Positions 27,282 to 35,282 of a DNA stretch of 64,000 bases are shown piece by piece. Source of the DNA: Streptomyces humi (GTDB lineage: Bacteria > Actinomycetota > Actinomycetes > Streptomycetales > Streptomycetaceae); contig NZ_LBMU02000040.1 in the NCBI RefSeq assembly GCF_001005085.2, positions 62,001-126,000 of the forward strand, read 5' to 3'. The translations under genes were made by a program, and so were the position numbers. The notes under the pieces are model-generated. The model did no database searches, was not told the origin of the DNA, and was given only the letters and a program-made list of their open reading frames with translations. Positions within the stretch are counted from its first letter, which is position 1, and each line of letters starts with the position of its first letter.

Positions 27282-28652
27282 GTGATACTGCGGTTGCGTA
27301 CGGCGGGACGGCGGGGTGACCGTACGGCCGGCGCCCTCCGGTGGACGGCGTGCCTGGCCCGCCTGCTCCCGCGGGGGACGCCGGCCGTCCTCGCACCCGC
27401 CGTGCTGCTGACGGCGCTGCTGCCGGCCCCCTCGGCCATGGCGGACGGGGGCAGCGGATACGCCTTCGCCGCGCACGCCCGCACCGTCCGCGGGGCGACC
27501 GGCACCGCGGACGCGGTACCGCTGGAGCCCGGCACCGTCTACCGCAGCAGCCTCCCGGACAAGGGCGCACGCTACTACCGCCTGGAGCTGCCCGCCGCCG
27601 ACACGGCCTACGTCCCCGTCACCGCCGTGCCGCCCGCCGACGCCACCGTCTCCGCGAGCGACGGCATCGCGGTCTCCGTCGAGAACGCCAACGGGACCTC
27701 CTGTGACTACCAGGGCGCCCGCTTCGGCGCCGGACTGAGCCCCCGGCCGGTCACCGCGGTGGGACGACGGGACGCGGGCCGGGCGCTGTGCCAGGACGCG
27801 GGCACCTACTACGTGGTCGTCGAACGGCTCGTGACCGGCTCGAAGACCACGACCCCGGGCAGCTGGGACCTGGAGATCGCGCCCGTCACCGAACCCGCCC
27901 TGGCCAGAGCGGCCGCCACCACCGCGCCGCAGTCCTGGAACTCCGCGTCACCCCGACCCCTCACCGGCGACCCCCGCCGCCGCACCGGGGGCGCCGGCTT
28001 CAGCACGGCCCGCACCCTCGGCGAGGGCGTCTGGGGGACCGACATCACCCCCGGCCAGACCCTCTACTACGCCGTCCCGGTCGACTGGGGACAGCAGCTC
28101 CACGCCACCGTGGACCTGGGCAGCACCAGCGGCGACGCCCACGGCTACGTCAGTGCCGCGCTCAACCTCTCCCTCTACAACCCCGTCCGCGGCTACGTCG
28201 ACGACCTCTCCCTCGGCTACGACGGCACCCAGAAGTCGTCCTCCCTCGACCCGCTGCCACCGGTGACCTACGCCAACCGGTACGCCGTCTCCGGCGAGGA
28301 GAACGCCGTCCGCTTCGCCGGCGCCTACTACCTCGTCGTCCATCTCACCGGGCAGACAGCGGACACCTTCGGGCAGGGACCGTACGGTGTGACCCTCCGG
28401 ATCCGGGTCGACGGCACCCCGGACTCCGGCCCGGCGTACGCCGGTTCACCGGTACCGAAGGACGTCTTCGACGCGCCGGCGGCGGACCGGGGAGACCTCG
28501 TCGGCGCGGCCGGCGGCGACGACCCGGCGATGCGGGCGCTCGCGGTCGCCGGGATCGGCACGGGGACGGCGCTGCTGCTCGTCCTGGGCGTGTGGACCCT
28601 GACCGCCAGGCGCGCTCAGACCCGGGCCAACGCCCAGAAACCCACGGCGTAA
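27282..28652 (+). CDS. Secreted, C-terminally membrane-anchored protein with PPC-like repeats
   Basis: 456 aa. A twin-arginine-like charged N-terminus (LRLRTAGRRGDR) and hydrophobic segment (about 32-50) form a signal peptide ending near PSAMADG. The exported body has two similar beta-rich modules (LEPGTVYRSSLPDKGARYYRLEL, about 85, and ITPGQTLYYAVPVDWGQQLH, about 258). Both have the look of pre-peptidase C-terminal domains. A membrane helix near 425-445 and a basic end (TARRAQTRA) anchor it. Starts before GTG 27282 are possible but poorly supported. It converges on, and overlaps by 37 bp, a Ser/Thr kinase gene. Function unknown. Confidence 0.7.
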   Translation: MILRLRTAGRRGDRTAGALRWTACLARLLPRGTPAVLAPAVLLTALLPAPSAMADGGSGYAFAAHARTVRGATGTADAVPLEPGTVYRSSLPDKGARYYRLELPAADTAYVPVTAVPPADATVSASDGIAVSVENANGTSCDYQGARFGAGLSPRPVTAVGRRDAGRALCQDAGTYYVVVERLVTGSKTTTPGSWDLEIAPVTEPALARAAATTAPQSWNSASPRPLTGDPRRRTGGAGFSTARTLGEGVWGTDITPGQTLYYAVPVDWGQQLHATVDLGSTSGDAHGYVSAALNLSLYNPVRGYVDDLSLGYDGTQKSSSLDPLPPVTYANRYAVSGEENAVRFAGAYYLVVHLTGQTADTFGQGPYGVTLRIRVDGTPDSGPAYAGSPVPKDVFDAPAADRGDLVGAAGGDDPAMRALAVAGIGTGTALLLVLGVWTLTARRAQTRANAQKPTA

Positions 28653-30142
28653 CAGGCCAGCGCGAGAAGCAGGATCGGGACCGCGGCCCTCGCCGGCGGA
28701 CCGGCCCGCCGCACCCGCCGCCGACGCCGGCCGTGTGTCCGGGTGGCCGGCGGCGGACTCGGGCGGTCACGGGCGGTGTAGGTGGCGGTGGTCCCGTCGG
28801 CGTCCGGTGTGCGGGCCGGGGGGAGCGGCTGCGCCGGAGGCCAGGGCGTGACGGCCGGCTGCTCCGGTCGAGGGTGCGACGGGGGCAGAGGCAGGGGCAG
28901 GGACTGCGGTTGGACCAGCGGCTGCTGCTCATCCAAGGGCTGTGCCTGCGGCTGTGCCTGCGGCAGGGGCTGTGGCTGGGGCTGTTGACCGGCGGACGGC
29001 GTGGGGGGCGTCGGCGCCTGCGGTGGGGGGAGGCGGAAGCTGCCGGTGTCGGACATGGAGACGGGAACCTGACCGGTACCGGCGGCAGGCGGAGCGTCCG
29101 GGTCGCCCGTCCCGGGCCGGGACTCCGCGGAGGCGGGGGCGCGATACGACGGCGTTCCCGGACCTGTCGTGTACGTCGTTCCCGTCCTCGTGTCTGAACC
29201 CGGGCTGGGGCTCGGGCCCGTACTCGCCGCCCCCCGCCGCGCATCCACCCCGGAAGCGGGCCTGGTCGGGCCCGACGGTCCGAATCCCTCGGGCAGGGGC
29301 CCCAGTTGGTCGAAGATCTCGATCGACTCGTCGTCCGCGTCCGTCTCCGGGAGAAGCTCCCTGGCCTCGGCGAGCGCCCTGCGGGCTCCGGTGGCCGTGT
29401 GGAAGCGCGCGCGGGGGTCCGGCTGGAGGAGACTGGCGACGACCTGCCAGAGCGGATCGGGGATGCCCTTGGGGGCACCCGGGGTGCCGTGTTCGGCGAA
29501 GTACTGGACGAGCGCCTTGGCGTCGGGCTTGGCGCCTTCGAGGAGATACAGGGCGACCAGGCCCACGGCGAACAGGTCGGCCGTGAAATCGGGCTCTGCG
29601 CCCAGGAGTTGCTCGGGGGCGATGTAACCCGGCGTACCGACCACGAGGTTGGTCTCGGTCAGCCGGGCCTCGCCGAGCCGCATCGCGATGCCGAAGTCGG
29701 ACAGTCTCAGCCGGGGACGGCCGGTGCCGGTGGCCTCCAGCAGGATGTTGGCGGGCTTGACGTCCCGGTGGACCACGTCCTCCGCGTGCACCGCCGCGAG
29801 ACCGGAGAGCAACTGGTCGAGCAGGACGCAGACGAACGACGGGGGCAGCGGACCGTAGTCCCCCACGAGGTGGACCAGCGAGCCGCCGGCGACCAGGTCC
29901 ATCGTGAACAGGACCTTGTCGTCGTCGGCGGCCCAGCTGGCCGGTGCCAGCACATGGGGATGGTCGATGCGCAGCGCCTGCTCCCGCACGAAACGCAGCA
30001 GCGCGTGGGCGTCGCTCTGCTGGAGCACCTTGGCCGCCACGTAGCGCTTGCGCCGGTGGTCCCAGGCACGCCAGACGGCGCCCACTCCGCCATGACCGAT
30101 CGGGTCGGCCAGTTCGTACCGGCCCGCGAAGACCTCACCCAT
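28616..30142 (-). CDS. Membrane-anchored serine/threonine protein kinase
   Basis: 508 aa. The kinase domain (about 8-270) is complete: P-loop IGHGGVGAVW, catalytic lysine in YVAAKVL (about 38), HRDVKPANILL (about 125), DFGIAMRL and GTPGYIAPEQL. Residues 290-465 form a long Pro/Gln-rich linker. A basic stop (GRRRRRVRRAG) precedes one C-terminal membrane helix (PILLLALACYAVGFWALARV) that ends the protein, so no extracellular sensor exists. It overlaps the opposite secreted-protein gene by 37 bp at the 3-prime ends. Its substrates are unknown. Confidence 0.92.
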   Translation of the reverse strand: MGEVFAGRYELADPIGHGGVGAVWRAWDHRRKRYVAAKVLQQSDAHALLRFVREQALRIDHPHVLAPASWAADDDKVLFTMDLVAGGSLVHLVGDYGPLPPSFVCVLLDQLLSGLAAVHAEDVVHRDVKPANILLEATGTGRPRLRLSDFGIAMRLGEARLTETNLVVGTPGYIAPEQLLGAEPDFTADLFAVGLVALYLLEGAKPDAKALVQYFAEHGTPGAPKGIPDPLWQVVASLLQPDPRARFHTATGARRALAEARELLPETDADDESIEIFDQLGPLPEGFGPSGPTRPASGVDARRGAASTGPSPSPGSDTRTGTTYTTGPGTPSYRAPASAESRPGTGDPDAPPAAGTGQVPVSMSDTGSFRLPPPQAPTPPTPSAGQQPQPQPLPQAQPQAQPLDEQQPLVQPQSLPLPLPPSHPRPEQPAVTPWPPAQPLPPARTPDADGTTATYTARDRPSPPPATRTHGRRRRRVRRAGPPARAAVPILLLALACYAVGFWALARV

Positions 30143-30305
30143 GACTGCCCGCAGCCCTCCCCCTCGAGTCCCCCCGGCAACCCCCGTGCCCGCTACCCCC
30201 CTTGCTTCCCCCGGATGAGCGATACGACCCCTCTCGTGTGACCCCCACGCCAGGACCGCGTCCCGCCCGGTGCACCGGACCCCCTCCGGTGTACCGGGCC
30301 GAGGC

Positions 30306-30854
30306 TCAGCTCTGGTGCGACTGGTAGTGCGTGACCGCGTCCGAGGTGCGGCCGGCGCCGTACACCCGGAGGAACTCCGCGAGCTCCGGGTGGGTCGGCG
30401 CGAGCGTGTCGGCGGCGTCGATGATGTCCCCCGCGGCGGCCACCGAACGCAGCAGCGACTGGATCTCGCGGACCACCCGCTTGACCGTCGGCGCTCCCGA
30501 ACCGCTCGTCGTCTGCGTGGTGTTGCTGAGCACCGAGCCCCCCTGGGACTTCTTGATCTCGTCCATGCGCTCGGTCGCCTCGGCCGCGCTCACGCTGCCG
30601 TCGGCCACCTGGGCCGCCAGGTCCTGGAGCAGCTGCACCCGCTGGACCACGGCCGGGTTGCCGATCTTCGCCCGCTGGCCGCTCATCAGCTGCGACAGCA
30701 TGGGCGCGGACAGTCCGAGGACCGCCGCCAGACGAGCCTGGTTGAGCCCCAGGTCGTCGATGAGCTTACGGAAGAGCGCCCCCAACGGCTCTCCGTACCA
30801 GTTCCGCTGTAGCTCCCGCGCTCTGGCGGTGGCTTCCTGCTGTGCGGCGTCCAT
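30306..30854 (-). CDS. HTH (XRE-like) DNA-binding protein
   Basis: 182 aa. A helix-turn-helix near residues 25-65 (LGLNQARLAAVLGLSAPMLSQLMSGQRAKI) is of XRE type, and helical C-terminal regions may dimerise. ATG 30854 (MDAAQQEATARA) is preceded by GGGGAG; a longer frame reaches 30887. The gene lies just upstream of, and divergent from, tRNA-Ala, a position held by a regulator in other streptomycetes. No targets can be inferred. Confidence 0.8.
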   Translation of the reverse strand: MDAAQQEATARARELQRNWYGEPLGALFRKLIDDLGLNQARLAAVLGLSAPMLSQLMSGQRAKIGNPAVVQRVQLLQDLAAQVADGSVSAAEATERMDEIKKSQGGSVLSNTTQTTSGSGAPTVKRVVREIQSLLRSVAAAGDIIDAADTLAPTHPELAEFLRVYGAGRTSDAVTHYQSHQS

Positions 30855-30955
30855 TGCGTCTCCCCATCGCTTCCCCAAAAAAACCACGGTTCGCTACAGC
30901 GAACCTCGTCGAGCATCTTACGGAGAGTGGTCATCTGCGGGGACCCCCAATCTTT

Positions 30956-30986
30956 TTGCGAGGTACGGGGGGTGACCCGGTACTCT
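30956..30986 (+). promoter_or_regulatory. Possible tRNA-Ala promoter
   Basis: TTGCGA (30956-30961) and TACTCT (30981-30986), spaced by 19 bp, about 50 bp before the tRNA. The spacing is longer than ideal. Confidence 0.4.
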
Positions 30987-31038
30987 GGTGTGCGGCACCG
31001 ACCGGCGGACCTCCCGCTCGGCCGGTCGCTTCCCGTAC

Positions 31039-31111
31039 GGGGCCTTAGCTCAGTTGGTAGAGCGCCGTCTTTGCATGGCGGATGTCAGGGGTTCGACTCC
31101 CCTAGGCTCCA
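31039..31111 (+). tRNA. alaT: tRNA-Ala (TGC)
   Basis: 73 nt without an encoded CCA. Acceptor GGGGCCT pairs with AGGCTCC (one G-U), the T-arm is GGGGTTCGACTCCCC, and the loop TTTGCAT gives anticodon TGC (31072-31074). In mycobacteria alaT directly follows ileT; here about 15 kb separates them. Confidence 0.97.
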
Positions 31112-31116
31112 CAAAA

Positions 31117-31154
31117 AACCCCTCTGACCTGCGTAAAAGCGGGTCAGAGGGGTT
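31117..31154 (+). terminator. Terminator of tRNA-Ala
   Basis: Perfect 13-bp stem AACCCCTCTGACC (31117-31129) / GGTCAGAGGGGTT (31142-31154) six bases after the tRNA, followed by CTTCGTG. Confidence 0.75.
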
Positions 31155-31181
31155 CTTCGTGTTCAGGTGTGTCCACAGGCC

Positions 31182-31195
31182 GTTTCACGTGAAAC
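31182..31195. other. parS: parS (ParB-binding site), intergenic
   Basis: GTTTCACGTGAAAC, a perfect consensus ParB palindrome, lies between tRNA-Ala and the DUF5324 gene. A DnaA-box-like GTGTCCACA (31169-31177) is 4 bp away. Confidence 0.93.
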
Positions 31196-31211
31196 ACCGT
31201 GGCGGGACGAG

Positions 31212-31904
31212 TCAGCGCTGATCGTCCGGGGACGCGCCCTCCTCCGCCTCCTTGGCCTGGACCTCGGGGTCGAGGGGAGAGGTCCCGTCCACCGAGTCGA
31301 GGCGGCCCGCCTCCGGGACCTCCGTCGCGGCGGGCGGCTCGACCAGCCAGTCCGGGTTGGCCTGCTTGTCCCACCACTTCCACGCGGCGAAGGCCGCACC
31401 GGCCGCCGCGCCGGCCACCACGAGCGCCCTGAACACCCGGCCGTACACCGAGCGCCGTGCGTTGCGGCGCGACAGCTTCTCGATCTGCTCGGCCGATACG
31501 TTGCCGCGCAGCGCGGCCAGCGCGGCGGCGCCCCGCGTGGTGGCCTCCTCGCGGACCGGCCCGGCCGCCGCCACAGCCTGCTCGATCTTCGGACGTGAGT
31601 AGTCGGCGGCCTGCCGGGCGGCCTTACGCGTCAGGTCGGCGGCGTCGTGCGCGGCCTGGTCCACCATCGGTGGCACATGGGCACGGGCCTGTTCCAGACG
31701 GGGCACGAGACGGGCGTCGTACTGGACGCGGGCCTGCTCAGCGGCCTGCGACACCACGGGCGCGAGCCGTACGCGTGCCTCCTGCGCGTAGTACGCGGCA
31801 CGCTCCTTGGCCGTGTCGGCGTAGGGCGCCACCACTTCCGCGGCGTGCCGCACGCTGTCCTTCGCCGAGCTGGTCGCGGCGCGCACGCTCTCTTTGCGGG
31901 TCAC
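31212..31904 (-). CDS. DUF5324 family protein
   Basis: 230 aa from GTG 31904, preceded by a strong AGGAGGA site. Residues 1-150 are long, charged amphipathic helices with repeated Ala-Arg-Gln patterns (AAEVVAPYADTAKERAAYYA, QAAHDAADLTRKAARQAADY), coiled-coil-like and apolipoprotein-like. One membrane helix follows (about 160-180, ALVVAGAAAGAAFAAWKWWD), and an acidic tail ends in PDDQR. It fits the DUF5324 family found next to the cyclophilin gene in Streptomyces. Function is unknown; a membrane-tethered helical scaffold is possible. Confidence 0.82.
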   Translation of the reverse strand: MTRKESVRAATSSAKDSVRHAAEVVAPYADTAKERAAYYAQEARVRLAPVVSQAAEQARVQYDARLVPRLEQARAHVPPMVDQAAHDAADLTRKAARQAADYSRPKIEQAVAAAGPVREEATTRGAAALAALRGNVSAEQIEKLSRRNARRSVYGRVFRALVVAGAAAGAAFAAWKWWDKQANPDWLVEPPAATEVPEAGRLDSVDGTSPLDPEVQAKEAEEGASPDDQR

Positions 31905-32231
31905 GGGTTTTCCTCCTCCTCGGTGGCGTACGGTAATTCGACTTTCCACCCTTTTACGGATCATGCCTGCCGACGGGCCGAGCGGCGCGCGAGGACGGGC
32001 ATACGGGTGCAACCAGAGCTAAGAGGGGCTTGCCGACGACAATGCCACGGATCGGCTCCCCACGCTCCCGTGCGACGGGGACTCCGCCGGGTTTCCGCAA
32101 GCGATTGGTGAGGATGTCCGCCAGGAGGCGGCCGACGGGCTCCGCGGCCGCCGTACCGTGCGAGGATCGTCGCGTCACATCCAACGTGGGGCCGAACCCC
32201 GCGCACACGCGAGCACGACGGAAGGCGGATC
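31905..32231. promoter_or_regulatory. Divergent spacer DUF5324 / cyclophilin
   Basis: 327 bp without a convincing gene, holding the DUF5324 ribosome binding site (31911-31920, complement) and the promoters of the two divergent genes. I see no clear palindrome or terminator. Confidence 0.35.
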
Positions 32232-32765
32232 GTGGCCGAGCAGCTGTACGCCACCCTGAGGACCAGCCTCGGCGACATCGAGGTCCGGCTCTTCCCGAAC
32301 CACGCGCCGAAGACGGTCAGCAACTTCGTCGAGCTGGCGCAGGGTGAGCGTGAGTGGACCCACCCGGGAACCGGCGAGGTCTCCACGAACCGGCTGTACG
32401 ACGGCACCCTCTTCCACCGGGTGATGAGCGGCTTCATGATCCAGGGCGGCGACCCGCTCGGCAACGGCCTCGGCGGCCCCGGCTACAAGTTCGAGGACGA
32501 GTTCCACGTAGAGCTGCGCTTCGACCGCCCCTACCTGCTCGCCATGGCCAACGCCGGACCCCGGACCAACGGCTCCCAGTTCTTCATCACGGTCAACCCC
32601 GCTCCCCACCTCAACCGCAAGCACACCATCTTCGGCGAGGTCACCGACGCGGCCGGCCAGAAGGTCGTGGACGCCATCGCCGCCGTCCCGGTCACCGGGC
32701 CCAACAAACGGCCGGTGAAGGACGTGGTCCTGGAGACCGTCGTCATCGAGAAGCGCGAGGGCTGA
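32232..32765 (+). CDS. ppiA: Peptidyl-prolyl cis-trans isomerase, cyclophilin type
   Basis: 177-aa cytoplasmic cyclophilin that speeds proline isomerisation during folding. Active-site blocks are intact: LFHRVMSGFMIQGGDPLGNG (catalytic Arg, about 58-77), LAMANAGPRTNGSQFFITV (about 104-122) and HTIFGEV, where the usual cyclosporin-contact Trp is His, as in many bacteria. No signal peptide. GTG start. Position matches M. tuberculosis ppiA (Rv0009), between tRNA-Ala and crgA. Confidence 0.94.
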   Translation: MAEQLYATLRTSLGDIEVRLFPNHAPKTVSNFVELAQGEREWTHPGTGEVSTNRLYDGTLFHRVMSGFMIQGGDPLGNGLGGPGYKFEDEFHVELRFDRPYLLAMANAGPRTNGSQFFITVNPAPHLNRKHTIFGEVTDAAGQKVVDAIAAVPVTGPNKRPVKDVVLETVVIEKREG

Positions 32766-32860
32766 GCGGCCGGTACGGAGCTCCGAAGGGAACCAAACGC
32801 CCCGCCCGTCCGTAAGGATGTGCGGGGCACAATGTCGCCCACGACGAACGAGGGGACCCC

Positions 32861-33760
32861 ATGGAGGACCAGGCGGCAGGCAGCACGCACGACGCGCACA
32901 GCCTGCCCAAGTGCTACCGGCACCCGGACCGGGAGACCGGCGTGCACTGCACCCGCTGCGAGCGCCCCATCTGCCCCGAGTGCATGGTCAGCGCCTCCGT
33001 CGGCTTCCAGTGCCCCGAGTGCGTCCGCGGCACCACCGCCGGCCAGAGCGGCCCGCCGGCCGCCGCCTCCCGGCCGCGCACCCTCGCCGGCGGTACCGTC
33101 ACCGCCGACCCCAGGCTGCTCACCAAGATCCTGATCGGCGTCAACATCGCGATCTTCCTGGTCCAGCTCTCCGTAGGGGACAGCTTCACCAACCGCTTCG
33201 ATCTGATCGGGCAGGCCTGGTTCCCGCAGTTCGGCGATGTCGAGGGCGTCGCGCAGGGCCAGTACTACCGGATGCTGACCGCGATGTTCCTGCATGACAG
33301 CTCGAACTACATGCACATCGTGTTCAACATGCTCAGCCTGTGGTGGATCGGCGGCCCCCTGGAAGCGGCCCTCGGCCGTGCCCGCTACCTCACGCTCTAC
33401 TTCGTCTCCGGCCTGGCCGGCAGCGCCCTCAGCTACCTGCTCGCCGCCCAGAACCAGCCCTCGCTCGGAGCGTCCGGCGCGATCTTCGGCCTCTTCGGCG
33501 CGACCGCGGTGCTGATCCGCCGGCTCAACTACGACATGCGGCCGATCATCGCCCTGCTGGTGATCAACCTCATCTTCACGTTCAGCGGCGGCATCGCCTG
33601 GCAGGCCCACATCGGCGGTCTGGTCGCCGGTGTGATCACCGGGTACGCGATGGTGCACGCCCCGCGCGAGCGGCGGAACCTCGTCCAGTACGGCACCTGC
33701 GCACTGGTCCTGCTGGTCACAGTGGTGATCACGGTCATCAGGACCGCACAGCTCACCTGA
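32861..33760 (+). CDS. Rhomboid family intramembrane serine protease with zinc-binding N-terminus
   Basis: 299 aa. Residues 16-60 form a B-box-like zinc finger (CYRHPDRETGVHCTRCERPI...CPECMV...CPEC). The rhomboid domain with six membrane helices follows from about residue 85. The catalytic serine is in LGASGAIFGLFG (about 204), and the histidine is in WQAHIGGLVAG (about 250); HxxN-like NMLSLWWIGGPLE is also present. It would cleave membrane proteins within the bilayer; substrates are unknown. ATG follows GGGGACC. Downstream lies a DnaA-box cluster. Confidence 0.92.
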   Translation: MEDQAAGSTHDAHSLPKCYRHPDRETGVHCTRCERPICPECMVSASVGFQCPECVRGTTAGQSGPPAAASRPRTLAGGTVTADPRLLTKILIGVNIAIFLVQLSVGDSFTNRFDLIGQAWFPQFGDVEGVAQGQYYRMLTAMFLHDSSNYMHIVFNMLSLWWIGGPLEAALGRARYLTLYFVSGLAGSALSYLLAAQNQPSLGASGAIFGLFGATAVLIRRLNYDMRPIIALLVINLIFTFSGGIAWQAHIGGLVAGVITGYAMVHAPRERRNLVQYGTCALVLLVTVVITVIRTAQLT

Positions 33761-33799
33761 GCCTGGTTCACGGCGGCTCACCGCACCTATACCGAACCG

Positions 33800-34011
33800 T
33801 TGTCCACAGTCGGTGGCCGATCTTGTGCACAACGTGCGCGTACACCTGTGCCCCCTGTAACTCACCTGCGTCTCCGCAGGTCAGGCAGGGGGCACAGGGG
33901 TGGGCGGCGAACGTTGTGGTAGTCGTACCGGCGTCAATGGCTGATGGGTTATCCACAGATCGTCGTCTTTTCCCCAGGGGGGTGTGGACAGCAGATCAGG
34001 GCTGTGGATAA
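33800..34011. other. Extra-origin DnaA-box cluster
   Basis: Within about 210 bp are TTGTCCACA at 33800-33808, the palindrome TTGTGCACAA at 33823-33832, TTATCCACA at 33949-33957, CTGTCCACA on the minus strand at 33983-33991, and TTATCCACA on the minus strand at 34003-34011. A weaker TTTTCCCCA lies at 33968-33976. Three are perfect or near-perfect consensus boxes. The cluster occupies the spacer between the convergent rhomboid and crgA genes. High-affinity DnaA-box clusters outside oriC are known in S. coelicolor; this may be an equivalent. Confidence 0.85.
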
Positions 34012-34047
34012 CTCAGCGAACAGCCCTGGGGAGAGCTGTCGGCCGGG

Positions 34048-34302
34048 CTACTTCCACTGGGTGGAGACGCCGAAGCCGGCCGCGATGAAGCCGAAGCCCA
34101 CGACGATGTTCCAGTTGTCGAGGCTGTCGATGGGGAGCGAACCGTCGGTCACGTAGAAGACGACGATCCAGGCCAGTCCGATGAGGAACATGGCCAGCAT
34201 CACCGGCGCGACCCAGGCACGGCTGTTCAGCTTGATGGCGGTCGCCTGCTTCGCCGGGGGCGGCGTGTAGTCGGCCTTCTTGCGGATACGTGACTTCGGC
34301 AC
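34048..34302 (-). CDS. crgA: Cell division protein CrgA
   Basis: 84-aa membrane protein that coordinates septum formation and FtsZ ring dynamics during Streptomyces sporulation. The start VPKSRIRKKADYTPPPAKQA is diagnostic, followed by two membrane helices (about 33-52 and 63-80) around DGSLPIDSLDNWN, and it ends in GVSTQWK. GTG 34302 is chosen because this N-terminus is conserved; the frame continues upstream without it. The DnaA-box cluster lies just beyond its stop and converges with the rhomboid gene. Confidence 0.96.
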   Translation of the reverse strand: MPKSRIRKKADYTPPPAKQATAIKLNSRAWVAPVMLAMFLIGLAWIVVFYVTDGSLPIDSLDNWNIVVGFGFIAAGFGVSTQWK

Positions 34303-34454
34303 GAGGGTCTCTCCTGTCGATGCGCTGCGTGGCCGCGCAGGTAACTGGGTCGGGCTCGGGGCAGCGTACAAGGGGACAGTAAGGGCTCACTGAGCGCTCC
34401 CCCGGGCGTCCGTTAGCGTAGTGCTTCTACGGCGCCGAAGGAGATAAGGGTACG

Positions 34455-35255
34455 TTGAGCAATTCTGCCGACTCCAACGCGACCGGATCAACGCCTTCCG
34501 GGCCTCCTTCCGGGCCGGCTCCCAGGCGGGGCTTCCGACCGGTGCGGATTCTCACCGTGGGCGTCTTCGCCCTCGCCGGTCTCCTCTTCTTCACCAGCTT
34601 CAACACGGCCAAGGGCACCGACATCCGCTCGGACGACAACCTGCTGAAGCTGTCCGACCTGATCCAGGAGCGCAGCCGCAAGAACAAGGAGCTCGACGAG
34701 TCCAACGCGAGCACCCGCGACGGCAACGAGAAACTCGCCGAGCGCGACGACGGCTCCACCAAGGCCCAGGACGACAAGCTCACCGGCCTGGAGAAGGACG
34801 CGGGAACCCGGAAACTCACCGGCAGGGCGATCACGGTCACGCTCAACGACGCCCCGCCGAACGCCACCGCCAAGCTCCCCGGCTATCCCGAGCCGCAGCC
34901 CGACTACCTGGTCATCCACCAGCAGGACCTGCAAGCCGTGGTGAACGCGCTCTGGCAGAGCGGCGCCCGGGGGATCAAGGTCATGGACCAGCGGCTGATC
35001 TCCACCAGCGCGGTGCGCTGTGTCGGCAACACCCTGATCCTCCAGGGGCGGGTCTACTCGCCGCCGTACAAGATCCAGGCGGTCGGGGACCCGGCGAAGA
35101 TGCAGCAGGCGCTCGCCGACTCCGAGGCGATCCAGAACTACATGGTGTACGTCAACGTGTACGGCCTCGGCTGGAAAGTCACCGAGGACGGGACGGTGAC
35201 TCTTCCGGGCTACTCGGGCACAGTGGACCTGCACTACGCGAAGCCCGTGAAGTAA
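34455..35255 (+). CDS. DUF881 family membrane protein
   Basis: 266 aa starting at TTG (34455), supported by GAAGGAGAT nine bases upstream. A Pro/Ser-rich cytoplasmic start leads to one membrane helix (about 30-48, ILTVGVFALAGLLFFTSF). A coiled coil (about 60-115) and the extracellular DUF881 domain (ITVTLNDAP, GARGIKVMDQRLISTSAVRC, YGLGWKV) follow. Homologues sit next to crgA across actinobacteria (Rv0012). Role unknown; division or envelope functions are suspected by context. The first sortase begins 27 bp downstream. Confidence 0.88.
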   Translation: MSNSADSNATGSTPSGPPSGPAPRRGFRPVRILTVGVFALAGLLFFTSFNTAKGTDIRSDDNLLKLSDLIQERSRKNKELDESNASTRDGNEKLAERDDGSTKAQDDKLTGLEKDAGTRKLTGRAITVTLNDAPPNATAKLPGYPEPQPDYLVIHQQDLQAVVNALWQSGARGIKVMDQRLISTSAVRCVGNTLILQGRVYSPPYKIQAVGDPAKMQQALADSEAIQNYMVYVNVYGLGWKVTEDGTVTLPGYSGTVDLHYAKPVK

Positions 35256-35282
35256 GCAGCTCGTCACTTTCTGGAGCCGCCG

